DNA of 64,000 bases, taken from contig NC_058194.1 in the NCBI RefSeq assembly GCF_907165205.1, positions 4,811,730 to 4,875,729 of the forward strand. Reading direction: 5' to 3'. The notes below the pieces were generated by a model. It saw nothing but the letters and a program-made list of their open reading frames with translations. It was not told the DNA's origin and searched no databases. Below, piece by piece: positions 31,046-40,933 of this stretch; positions within the stretch are counted from its first letter, which is position 1, and every line of letters starts with the position of its first letter. A program made the translations under genes and the position numbers. Origin of the DNA: Coccinella septempunctata. Its lineage: Eukaryota > Arthropoda > Insecta > Coleoptera > Coccinellidae.

Positions 31046-32892
31046 AAGTTTCTATTCCTCAGATAGTTCCTTATAATCTTGCATAGCTTCGTCGAATATC
31101 CTGCTTTTTTCATCTTGTAGATTAGGCCTTCGTGCCATACTCTATCAAAAGCTCTTCCGATATCCATCAGAACTAATCCTGTGGCCTGTTTGGTCTGCAT
31201 TCTTTCGGTGACGTATTCTATGAGCCGTAGCAATCGGAGTTCAGTCGAATGTTCTCGTCGAAATCCAAATTGTTCGGGTGGAATTATCTTCAACATTTCT
31301 GTATCTTCATTCAGCCTTTTAGCGATAACCCTCTCGACGATTTTTCCTAGTGCTGATAGAGTAGGCTGATTGGTCTATAATTTTGAGGAAATTTCCGTTT
31401 CTTTCCAGGCTTGTTGAAAACTATCATTTGTGCAGTTTTCCATCTCTTTGGGTAGTTTTCGGTCCTGATCACTCCGTTTCTTATATTCATCAAGGCTGCT
31501 ATTCCTTTTCTAGGCAATTTCTTCAACATATAATTCGTTATCCCATCTTCTCCCGGCGCTTTGCTGTTTTAAAATTTCATTATGATCTCTTTGATCTCTG
31601 TTGGTGAAGCCGGTTTTGGAATGATTTCGGTTTCCGGTGGTTCCATCATCAGTTCTCCGTTTGCCTCCACTTCTTCTTCTAGATCTTCAGTGTCATCATC
31701 ATTTCTGTAGTTAATTCTGGCTTCTCTCTCAGTTGAATCGGCGAGTGTTCGGCTTTTTCAAGTCTCGTATATACCATTCCATTCGCTCCATGCAGTGGAG
31801 GTATAACTGTCCGTTCTCGTCGTAAGCGTTTTTGCATTTTTCAAGCCGAGTGATCTATTGTATTCAGTTCCCTTAATCTCTGGTGCCATCTGCTATTACG
31901 CAGATCTGTTAAAGCATTTTTCAATATCTGACTATGCTTATTCAGTTTCTTCTTGACTTCTTCTCTTTTTGTTGTTCTGTAGATTTTTCTGAGTCTTCTG
32001 TTTTTTTTTTATAAGTTTCTTTATATACCTTGGCGTATCTACATGTGAATGTTTCGGAATTGGTTTCCTTATTCTCTTGGTGCTTTCTTCATAGGCTTCT
32101 TTAATTTGATTTTCCACTTTTCCAACTGCTTCATCTAATTCATCCCGGGTGTTTATTTGGGGAATTTCCGTGATTTTCTCCTGAAGTGAATTCTTATATT
32201 TCTCCCAGTCTGTGCGATCCTTGGTTTGTGCCTGTTCTTCGTTTCTTGGGCCATGTCCAACTATGAATTCTATGGGATTGTGGTCTGAAGTTCCGTCTTC
32301 TATTGTATCAATGCTGATTTCTTCAGTGATGTCTTTCATTACGACAATGTCTAGTACATCGGGTAGTCCATTTGTTCTTGGTATGTAGGTCAGTATATCA
32401 GGTCCTATCACAACTGCATTAAGTTTTTCAGCATAAATCTTCAGTCTTCTCCCGTTGGTATTTTCCACCCTACTGTTCCAGTCCTGCGATTTGCAGTTAA
32501 GATCACCAATTATGATTTTCGGGTCTTCCTTCTAGTAGCATTTTTAGATCCTCTTCCAGCATGTCCTTATCCGGTGATTTATAAGTAGAAATAATCTTCA
32601 CTTGTCCTCGATTGGTATTCAAAATAATCGATATTGCTTCTACTTCTTGACCATTGAATATTTGGTCGAAATGGTGATCCATATTCCTTCTAGCCAGTAT
32701 AGCAACGCCACCTGTGCTGTTAGGTCTATAATTTCTATAGATATCGTAATTGGGAAATGCTATCCGAACGTTGGGGTTAAGTCTTGTTTCTTGGAGAACT
32801 ATGACATCCGGTCCCTTCTCTTCAATCAGTTCTTCGAATTCGGGTCTTCGGACGATTATGAGATTGTTCTTCATCGTTGTATCAGCCATTAA
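31046..32892 (-). pseudogene. Jockey-A ORF2: APE endonuclease and first RT motifs
   Basis: Frame 32889-32503 starts the endonuclease (V-L-Q-E-T-R-L, G-G-V-A-I-L-A-R). After a frameshift comes G-D-L-N and, in frame 32468-31938, G-T-S-D-H-N-P-I-E-F, the catalytic His region. The charged linker follows, then decayed frame, then N-Y-R-P-I-S-L-L (near 31370), E-Q-F-G-F-R-R-E-H-S-T and L-M-D-I-G-R-A-F-D-R-V-W-H. The last frame runs in phase into 29128 when the solo LTR is removed. Confidence 0.85.
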
Positions 32893-32947
32893 ATATTCTT
32901 AATAATTTGCTGCATCTTCTTCTCAATCTCTTTCTCCAGATTATGCA

Positions 32948-34101
32948 TCATCGTGCTGAGGAGGTTTTTCGTGAACTTATCCAGTTCCTCAGTGATTCTA
33001 GAAATTCTTTTCCTGGTTTCGGCTTTTTTAACGGTTGTTGCCTTTTCCGTCTTTTTCTCTGGTTTCTTCGTCTCTTTGACTGACAAAGGACGCAAGAAGC
33101 ATTACGTTCGTCATTCTCTCTGGTACACTCCTTGGACCTGTGATTACCGGAGCATTTCATGCACCTCCATGGGAATGTGCATTTGCTCTGGGCATGTCCA
33201 TACCGTTGACAACGATAGCCCTGTCCAGGCCCTGCTGTCCTTCCTTTTGGTTCGACAACACAATTCATGTTGTACAGCCTCTTGATTTCGAAGATGCCCT
33301 TATTCTGGGTTTTCACCAGTAGTAACGGCATTGGCTTCTTAGTAATGTTCGAGGTCATCCTTATGATCTCGGCATCAGCGATTCCTTAATCCTTAAGGTC
33401 CTCAAGGATCGTAGGAATATCTGCATCTATCGGTAGGTATCTCACTACCACGTAAATTTTCTTCTTCTCCTCATGTTGGAGAGTGTAAAACTCTCTATTG
33501 ATTTTTTGGAGGAATTCAGTCATCCTTCGGTGATCTTGTGGGGTTTGTGGGACGATCCTATTTCCGTCCTTCACAGTTGTCGCTCTGCTATAGTTAATGC
33601 CGTTTCGCATTAACGCGTTTGAAATTGACGTCCATTCTGACGTACCTCTCAGGGTGACTGAGAGGATTTTTTTCTTGTCTCTTCTCCACTGGACTGGTTT
33701 TCTGTGGGGCTGTGGTTTCCAAGACTCTTTTTTTTTGTTCGAGTCTTCATTGGACGAGGAACTCACTCTTTTGGCGGGTGGGGAAATTTTGTTTTGAGGG
33801 GTTTTGACTACTTCCGTCTTCTCTTTTTGAACCGGTAAGGTCACTTCTTGGACATTTTTGAAAACAATGATCTGTTTGAGTGCTTTAGAGTAAGGACTTT
33901 CTTTATTTCCCTTCTGCAACTCGAACCTCTCCCTGAGAGTTTTAATCTCAGCCACTAAGCTAGATACGCATCTATCTAGCTATTCGCCCTCGCTCTTAAA
34001 CTTGCGTTCTCCTTTCTCAAAATATCGTGTTTGGACACGACATTAGCGATTTCTAACGCGTCTTTTTCCATTACGGAATCGCAGTCCGAATGGTCAGACA
34101 T
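32948..34101 (-). pseudogene. Jockey-A ORF1: gag-like nucleic-acid-binding protein
   Basis: The likely start is the Met at 34101 (M-S-D-H-S-D), followed by a coiled-coil-like stretch. A TAG and frameshift near 33980 lead into frame 33955-33386, a Lys/Ser-rich region followed by an RRM/PRE-like domain (Y-V-V-V-R-Y-L-P-I-D-A-D). The last part (33358-32948) has C-x2-C-type zinc knuckles (C-Q-R-Y-G-H-A-Q-S-K-C, C-M-K-C-S-G-N-H-R-S-K-E-C). This matches jockey/Doc-type ORF1 proteins, which carry the RNA to the nucleus. At least two breaks inactivate it. Confidence 0.82.
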
Positions 34102-34507
34102 TTTAAAATCTAATTTACAATTACTATACTACTCAAAGCAATTTGAAATGAAATTTTTCAAGACAAAAAAGAAAAATATATCTCATGCATAAAAACAAAA
34201 GAACTCATCAAAAATTTTCTACGCTATGGGAAAAATCAGGAAACAGATACGAAAAATAAGCTCACCTGATGTTTTCTGCAGTACCAACGATCTAGACAGA
34301 TCTGGACACTGGCAGAAGAACACTGACTTCGAAAATTTTAACGAATTAAAATTCAGAAAACACATACACGTAGAGAACCTACACAAACTTCACAGACGGA
34401 ATCAAAAATTCCTACGGAAAAGACTCTCTTCCACTTTCTCTTTGAAAAATGACGTATCGCACTGATATCATTCAACACGTCTACTCGCTTCGACATCTCG
34501 AGCTGAA
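34102..34507 (-). other. Jockey-A 5' untranslated region
   Basis: About 400 bp lie between the target duplication and ORF1. Jockey-type elements carry an internal promoter here. The start reads TTCAGCTCGAGATG on the - strand. The + frame at 34226-34465 shows no known domain. Confidence 0.6.
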
Positions 34508-34521
34508 CTGATCTCAGCCAG

Positions 34522-35161
34522 AGTATCATTTCTCATTCTCTTATACTCATTCCAATCCTCCGCTGAACCAGACCGCCTGAATGCAGCAAAAGCTCGGTCC
34601 CGCCACCTCATCAACCCCCTGAGCCGTTCAGTCAACCAGGGCGCTCTAGGCTTAGAGATTCTCCTTCGTCTGACAGGAGCATGACGGTCATAAACGCTCA
34701 ATAAGATGTCATAGAAGATTTGCACTTTTTTATTGATATTAGGTTCGCGGGTGAATGAGTGCCACCTTTCCGATCTCAAGTCTGAAAGGAAAGCCTCACA
34801 ATCAAAATCATCAAAGTCCCTATAAGTTATAAACTTTTGCATCCTCTTCGCACTAGGTACGTAGCACTCACAGAACGCTAAGCGATGATCGCTAATATGA
34901 CACATGTTCTTAACTCCACTCACTCCCATGAAGTTGGCCGGACATTTCACAAAAATCGGATCCAATAACGTACTCGATGTTAGAGTAACTCTTGTGGGCT
35001 CCTGGATGATTTGATCAAATCCATAGGAGAAAAAACTTTCAGACAGAGGGTTTGATGAATTCAGCAGGTGGACGTTGACGTCACCGATACAAAAAAACAC
35101 AATCAGCCATAAGACACACATAATTCAACATCAGATCAACGTCGTTAACAAAAGAACTAAA
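34522..35161 (-). pseudogene. LINE-H ORF2: endonuclease half
   Basis: The - frame has I-G-D-V-N-V-H-L-L-N, T-L-L-D-P-I-F-V, H-I-S-D-H-R-L-A-F (catalytic) and a long Arg-rich linker ending W-N-E-Y-K-R-M-R-N-D-T-L-A-E-I. The same L-A-E-I starts the LINE-H fragment at 28043, as expected from the Jockey-A target duplication. Upstream, at 35161, it is cut by the poly-A end of Jockey-B. The N-terminal part of the endonuclease is missing. Confidence 0.85.
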
Positions 35162-36672
35162 CTTTTTTTTTAGCAGGGGGAATCTGCGACCGTGAAAAAC
35201 ACGGGGCTCTATCTCTCGCCCAGAGGAACCCATTTCTAGGGAACATGTGGGGTTACTCACTCTTTTGAGTTCCGAACCACTAAACCTAACCTGCTTTTCA
35301 TTGGTTCCGGGCATGCCATACTCTATCGAATGCTCTGGCGACATCTAGTAGTACAAGACCTGTTGCTTGTTTATTTTGGAATCCTTCTGTTATGTATTCT
35401 GTGAGTCTCAGTAATTGCTATTCTGTTGAGTGACCTCTTCTGAATCCGAATTGCTCTGCTGGAATGAGATTCAGACTTTCAGTTTCTTCTGTAAGCCTCT
35501 TGGCGAATACTCTTTCTACCACTTTTCCTAGGCCGGACAATAAACTTATCGGCCTGTAGTTTTGGGGGAATTTTTTATCTTTGCCTGGTTTGTGGAACAC
35601 TATGACTTCTGCAGTTTTCCACTTTTTCGGATATTGTTAAGTCCTCATTATACCGTTCGCAATATTTGTGAGAGCAACTATACCTTGTCTAGGTAATTTC
35701 TTCAACATAGCATGCGTTATTTTATCACTTCCAGGAGCTTTTCTATTTTTCAAGCTTCTGATTATCTCCTTTATTTCGAATGGAGAGGTTGGTTTTTCTA
35801 TTTTGTCGTCTACTGATGGTTCATCCATTTCTTCTTCGTTGTTCTCGACTAGTTCTTCCAGATCATCATTATCGTCATCAGGTCTGTAATTTATTCTCGA
35901 TTCTCTTTCGATCGAGTCCGCCAGTGCTTCTGCTTTATCGATATTCGTATAGGCCATTCCTTTTTCTCCGTGGAGAGGTGGTATGTTAGTCTTTTCTCTT
36001 CTCAGACATTTTTGCATTTTCCATGCAGAATGATCGATAGTATTTAGTGCTTGAACCCTTTTGTTCCATCCATTTGTTCTCATGTCTTTCAGGGCATTTT
36101 TTAGAACTTGGCTGTGTCGGTTTAGGTTCCTCTTATTTATATCTGTTTTGTTGAGCCTGTATGTTTTTCTTAGTCTCCGATTTTTCCTGATGAAATCTTT
36201 GATTTCTCTGAGTGTATCACCGTGTGGATGTGTTGGTGCTGGTTTCGTTATTTTCTTTGAGCTCTTTTTGTAGGCATCTAGTATATTCTTTTCTAGTTTA
36301 TCAACTTCACTTTCTAGGTCTTCCGATGAGTTGATTGTTTGTATTTCTGTTACCTCCGATTGTACCAGATCGCCATATTTAGTCCAATCGATGTATTCTC
36401 TTGTTTGAATTAGTTTTCTTCTTGGCCCTTCTCCTATTGTTAATTCGATGGTCTTGTGGTTAGAGGTTCCGTCCCACAAGGTCTCTATCGAGAATTCTCT
36501 AGTGATATTTTTCATAATTGCGATATCAATTATATCTGGTAATCCGTTTCCGAATGCTAGGTACGTTGGTTCTTCAGGTCCAATATGTTTTTCAGCGAAA
36601 TCTCTCACTATTCTGCCATTTCTGTTTTCCATCCTGCTGTTCCATTCTGAAGATTTCATTTCTAGAGCAGTT
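35162..36672 (-). pseudogene. Jockey-B: 5'-truncated, internally deleted jockey-type LINE
   Basis: Frame 36659-35637 starts within the endonuclease (S-S-E-W-N-S-R, parallel to Jockey-A S-Q-D-W-N-S-R). It includes W-D-G-T-S-N-H where Jockey-A has S-D-H, so the catalytic Asp is changed. A linker and first RT motifs follow. Frame 35600-35418 adds Q-N-Y-R-P-I-S-L-L and F-G-F-R-R-G-H-S-T, and the sequence continues to A-F-D-R-V-W-H. There it joins directly to the 3' UTR (catgcccggaaccaatg), losing most of the RT. A T run (9 nt) at about 35163 marks the poly-A end. Confidence 0.85.
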
Positions 36673-36679
36673 TTAATCG

Positions 36680-36780
36680 CTCTCGATCCTCAGGGCATAA
36701 ATCATCCTTGATGAAAATTTTTGTAGCCTTGAGCTTGTTCTTATTTTTCATCACCTCAAGTTTGTACCGCTTTCGCTATA
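36680..36780 (-). pseudogene. LINE ORF1 fragment (nucleic-acid-binding C-terminus)
   Basis: The - frame reads M-K-N-K-N-K-L-K-A-T-K-I-F-I-K-D-D-L, like the L-K-G-T-K-I-Y-F-T-H-D-L motif in LINE-L ORF1 (near 45960). It may be part of LINE-H ORF1, since orientation and order fit, or an unrelated scrap. Confidence 0.55.
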
Positions 36781-37130
36781 ATGTTTTGGGCCCACTCAGC
36801 GCATGCCAAAGAGGATTTCTGGGTGAAAAAGAGGGCTATTCGAGCCTTGATGGGGCTGATATCGACAGGGAGCTGCCAGAGAGATCTTTTTGTAGATTGG
36901 TGAAGAGGTTTCTGCTTGGCCATTATTTTTATACACTCGAAGAGTATCTCGCCATGGACATAAACGCCAGTTGAGCGTGTATTATGATACCTTTGTTTGT
37001 GTTTTTGAAACTATTTTGTGATTTTTGTGACGAATTCTGAAATATTTATTGTACGAATTAAATTCTGTATTTTTATGTATCATCACATATAATACTATAC
37101 TATACTGATTACATGTTTTGCCTATTTTGG
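36781..37130 (+). pseudogene. LINE ORF2 C-terminus and 3' UTR
   Basis: The + frame ends L-P-E-R-S-F, F-L-L-G-H-Y-F-Y-T-L-E-E-Y-L, followed by a stop near 36974. F-Y-S/T-x-E-E-Y/F is the usual end of jockey/CR1-type ORF2. AT-rich 3' UTR follows. It could be the missing C-terminus of LINE-G, whose coding sequence stops at 21780 in the same orientation, but there is no proof. Confidence 0.6.
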
Positions 37131-37184
37131 GTGGATTCGACTCCATTAATATTCTGTTCGATTAATTGTTCTCGGTTATTGATT

Positions 37185-37470
37185 TCCATTGCATCACATT
37201 TTTTAAGTGCTCACATATATAATAGTCCAAAGCATCAAGTCAGCTGATTTCGGAGGCTAATCCATCTAATAATGAAAGTTTGGTTTAACCGGGCGACAAC
37301 ATTCCGTCCAACATAGGGTGGTGCTCGGTCGTGCTGATACCATACACGATTGTATACCAAATTTACAGGGTAATCTTCTAACAAATATTGCAAGATCGTA
37401 TTCTAGAATTTCAAGTACGCATCGACATTCAAACGATTAAGAAGGATTTGAAGTAAAAGTTATTGAGGTC
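37185..37470 (-). pseudogene. DDE transposase remnant (IS630-Tc1-mariner type)
   Basis: On the - strand, in broken frames, I read L-N-V-D-A-Y-L-K-F, L-L-E-D-Y-P-V-N-L, W-Y-Q-H-D-R-A-P-P-Y (compare the family motif Q-H/Q-D-G-A-P), R-W-I-S, and then, one frame over, P-P-K-S-A-D-L (compare P-P-R-S-P-D-L). These blocks occur in this order in a common insect family of Tc1/mariner-type transposases. The catalytic Asp of the Q-D/H-D motif is visible; Gly after it is changed to Arg. N-terminal DNA-binding domain and ends were not found. Confidence 0.6.
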
Positions 37471-37635
37471 CGTGAAGTTGGAAAGCCGCCTTTGATGTTC
37501 TTACAGATGAATTGGATAAGAATTTGGTGACTGTTTTGTGGAAATTTGTACCGTTAAAACATTTGTACAATATTCAGATCAGATATTGAATATATGTAGC
37601 CGATACTTGATGAACATCCATAATTGAACTTGAAA
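37471..37635. other. Unassigned AT-rich spacer
   Basis: I see no gene here. It may hold more decayed transposase sequence upstream of the DDE block. Confidence 0.4.
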
Positions 37636-38870
37636 CAGTGTAACGCCCTTCTCTCCGGTATCTCGAGCGCCTGCAATTCTTTGAAGAGAAAATAGCAGAC
37701 CTACCCTGGTAGCTTCAAGTCGAAGACAAGGTTTGGCGTTATCTGGGGTGTTAGCGATAACCAGTGAAAGTCAAAATCCAAATTTATTCGTTGACTCTTG
37801 ATAAGGAACACAACAGGCATTATTATAAATCCAGCTGAGTGATAAGCGTAAGACGATGAGTGAAATAACGCAATTATTAATACAACAGTGGTAAGTTCAC
37901 GGATTGAATGGAACGGAAAAGAAACAGGGGTATCCGATCTCAAGCGTATCACGGGTGGTGCGGATTCATTCGGGAGTCAGAACCAACACATACAGTTAAC
38001 GAAGAATGGGCTCAGTCTAAAAATTACAGGATCGCAAGTATGGGGATTACCAAGTATGGGGCAAGGAAATGGTTCACTTCTCTGCTTTCTGCTTCCATGG
38101 GATTGCACTCCGACAGAAATCGTAGTCACAGCAGAAAGAAACCCAAAAAGGATGAAGGGAAAAGGGTAAAATAGGGGTTTACCACTCTGGTTTTCGCCTT
38201 CCAATGGGTTTGCACGCCGAACGAAATTGGTACTCCCAGGATGGGGTGAGGATTAGGGGGATTGGAACCGAGATTCCCAGCAAAAAGTACGGAGTGCAGT
38301 CCTACCTCTGAATTCTGGACGGTGGCACTTCAACTTGAACAAAACACTTTTTCTAATTCCCAGGAAAGAGAAAAACCAAACGAAATGAAAATAATTGATT
38401 CTAAATCAAGCCTATAAACTATTCCTTAAAATAAAGCAAAAATTGTTAAGAAATTGGAAATTCACGTGAAAAAGTCTCAGCCGGCGGATTAGGCGAATTT
38501 CTTGACGAAGTCAGCGAACTATGCCAACTCTGAATTAATTGACCTGCGGGGGGACATCAGGTTTTATACCCACAGGGCTGTCGAAAATCGGTCAATTTTG
38601 CGTCGATGAAGGCTTCTTAACTTCGGCTAATCTGTGCTGGCGTGCACAAAAAAAAAACACGGCTATTTTCCAATTCGGGATGTTTTATACGGTGCGACAT
38701 TGTTTTTCAGAACTGCAAAAGGAATAAAAACGGTCCTTAATGTTTATAGTTTTCAACGATACCTGAATCCTGAATTGGAGTTAAAAATTAATCAAATCGG
38801 AAATGAAACGGAAAAGGAATTAGTATACATTATTATTCAAAACGAAGAAAGAGTTAGAGTGGAGGTGGAG
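37636..38870 (-). mobile_element. LTR, family LTR-T, copy 2 (right boundary unresolved)
   Basis: The left end TGTAACGCCCTTCTC and the words tctcgagcgcc, agcagacctaccctggtag mirror the end of the solo LTR at 13135-14478 in reverse complement. The duplicated box of that LTR also has a counterpart here, twice (near 38085 and 38195). The LTR is therefore on the - strand with its U5 end at 37636. It lies downstream of the BEL-M pol fragment, as a 3' LTR would. I could not find the opposite TTACA end. Small + frames inside are not genes. Confidence 0.65.
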
Positions 38871-38875
38871 GTCTT

Positions 38876-39734
38876 GAGGGTAACTACTCGAACAAGGCCG
38901 TCTAACTCTGGGTGCATTGCCATTACCCGCCCAATGAGCGGAGATGACAAGTTCAGACTTGAGGAGCGTCTGAGTCAGGCGAGGACTCTTAAACGAAGCG
39001 AAGTGATTCTTAACAGTTTATTGGGAGAAGAATACCTGTATATAAGATCCCACGAGTATTCTTGAGTTACGGCCGTGAGGAGGTTCTTGGTGGGTCTTGC
39101 TTCGGATTCGAGGTCAATTGTCGATGCCGGCTGACGATTGGGCCAGGAATCTGGTGACTTGGAAATCCATGGTGGTCCCGTCCACCATAGAGCGCTGTTG
39201 AGTAGTTGAGAGGACGAGAGGCCACGAGAAGCACAGTCCGCTGGATTTTCCTTGCCGGAATCTTATCTCCATTGCGCAGTTGGAGTTAGGTCTTGGATGA
39301 GCTCTACCCCGTTTCGAACAAAGTCCCTCCAGCGTGAAGGGTGAGATGTGATCCACGAGAGAGAGACTGTTGAATCCGTCACAAAGTCGTTGAGTGTATC
39401 TGTGTATCTAGAACACGATGAGCGTAATTAGTTAACTTGTCAAAGATGAGAGATGCTCAGAGTTCAAGTCGCGGGATTGTGAGGCGTTTCAAAGGCGTTA
39501 CTTTTGTTTTCGAGCAGAGCAATGTGTCTTTGGATCCTGTGGACGGTGAGCGGACGACGAGATAGAGGACTGCTGCCATGGCAAGTTGAGAAGCATCAGA
39601 TAATCCGTGAAGTTCTGTGGTAGCATTTTCTTGGGTGCCTACCCAGCGAGGAGCTCGTACATTGGCCAATGATCTGAGATCTTCTCTGATGTTACACCAT
39701 CTTTCAGTGATTCGAGGTGACAGTGGTTCGAATT
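38876..39734 (-). pseudogene. BEL-M pol: RNase H part and integrase C-terminus
   Basis: It is closely related to BEL-2 (22930-23480): V-R-A-P-R-W-V-G-T-Q-E-N-A-T, D-A-S-Q-L-A-M-A-A-V-L-Y, and the following segment to W-D-L-I-Y. It then jumps near 38945 to I-G-R-V-M-A-M-H-P, D-G-L-V-R-V-V-T-L-K-T, the integrase C-terminus. Zinc finger and catalytic core are both gone, a different breakpoint from BEL-2. Frameshifts are present near 39275 and 39440. At 39734 it continues in frame into RT of another BEL lineage. Confidence 0.8.
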
Positions 39735-40870
39735 TGTTCCATGGCGTCTAGATTTCTGTTGGAATTTCTTCATCCCACTTCTTATCGGCCTTCCATATTT
39801 CTTGCATTATTAGTTTGTACAAGAGCACCCTGTACTGTGCATGTATGATGGGTTGTCTGAGAACCAGGCGCTCCATTTTGATTTAAATCCGAATCTGGAT
39901 ATTATCTTATCGTTTGTCCATGTGTGGTGTTATTTTCTTTATTCACTTGATTCATTTCATCATTTACGAATCGACATCTTCTCGAGTGACGAATCTTAAT
40001 TATTGAAGCTATTTCATTGAGCCTTTTATCGAGTTCATTTGATTAACGGTGAGAATAACACTCTTGAGCTTGGCCAACGTTTTCAGGTGAGATTGATAAT
40101 TTCGTAATGTGAATTTTGTATCTTTATGTGATAAACGTTTTCAGATTCAATAAATTGAGGGTTTCTGTCAGTAACTATTTTCTCTGAATCCTACACCAAT
40201 TATTCGGAAACCCCCATTCCATCACAAGTTTAGCTTTGTTGACAACTGGTGCCATAAGGCCTAGAGTATCGAATATGGAAGCAATTTCAGATAGCACTTG
40301 TCTTTTGGTGTTCGTTTGTATTGCGGTTTTGCTTAATTGAATATTGAAAGTTGTCACTTTGTGGTAGCCAGCCAATTCGTACGATCTTGGTAAAATCTGC
40401 ATGATTTCCAATTTCTTGAAAGAACTTATCTTCATTCAATGACACATTGCATTTCCACTTTCTAATGTTGAATACTCCTTTACTTAAAAGTTTTTGAACT
40501 TCTTGCTTGATGCTTTGGGCATCCTCTTTGTTGGGCTCCGGACAGAAAATCGTCAACGTAGAAGTCTTCAAGGATTAGCTTTGCTGCTTCTGGGAATTCT
40601 TTAGTTTCGTCTTTTGCTAATTGATGCATAGTCTTTATGGCTAGGTAGGCTGCAGAAGCGGTCCCGTATGTTACTGTGGTTAACTGATATTCTTGAATTG
40701 GATCATTTCTGTTTGATCTTCATAAGATGGTATGGAATCGTTGGTCATCTTCATGTAGTTTGATTTGTCTATACCTTTTTTTCCCATCTACAGTTATTCC
40801 AATTTTGTACTTCGTCCATCTCAATAATATTCGAGATGACGCCGAACGCAGATGTCGTTACCGAGTTGAC
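39735..40870 (-). pseudogene. BEL-3-type RT, second half, with an insertion
   Basis: From 40858 on the - strand: I-L-L-R-W-T-K-Y-K-I-G, R-Y-R-Q-I, L-T-T-V-T-Y-G-T-A, F-Y-V-D-D-F-L-S-G (catalytic, frameshift after it), then A-S-I-F-D-T-L-G-L-M-A-P-V and A-K-L-V-M. About 370 bp of unrelated sequence (39835-40215) separate this from L-I-M-Q-E-I-W-K-A-D and K-K-W-D-E-E-I-P. The first half of the same RT ends L-Q-Q-D-L-I-D-I at 54445, so the two pieces would be adjacent residues of one protein. Confidence 0.78.
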
Positions 40871-40933
40871 GAAACTAAAAAAAAATATTTAATTGATATA
40901 ATGAATTAATAATAATAATAATAATAATAATAA
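40838..40933 (+). pseudogene. Extreme 3' end of a LINE with (TAA)n tail
   Basis: The + frame R-D-D-A-E-R-R-C-R-Y-R-V-D-E, then K-Y-L-I-D-I and a stop, is followed at once by about nine TAA units (40906-40933). It has the look of a LINE C-terminus with microsatellite tail. The tail is shared with, or abuts, the 3' end of LINE-J in the opposite orientation. Confidence 0.5.

Larger units (their letters stand above)
28044..34507 (-). mobile_element. Jockey-A: full-length jockey-type LINE with 14-bp target duplication
   Basis: The 3' end is a 12-nt poly-A (T run at 28044-28055) and the 5' end is at 34507. The flanks ctaatctcagccag (28030-28043) and ctgatctcagccag (34508-34521) differ at one of 14 positions. 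The target was the L-A-E-I codon region of LINE-H ORF2. Removing the solo LTR at 29129-31045 leaves about 4.55 kb, a normal length for a two-ORF jockey element. Several nonsense and frameshift changes have inactivated it. Confidence 0.88.

Noticed and set aside
34226..34465. A 79-codon + frame (basic protein)
   Set aside because: It lies in the Jockey-A 5' UTR region on the opposite strand and has no recognisable domain.
37888..38174. Two overlapping + frames of about 90 codons
   Set aside because: They overlap the LTR-T copy, are in different frames with no domain, and correspond to LTR sequence on the other strand.
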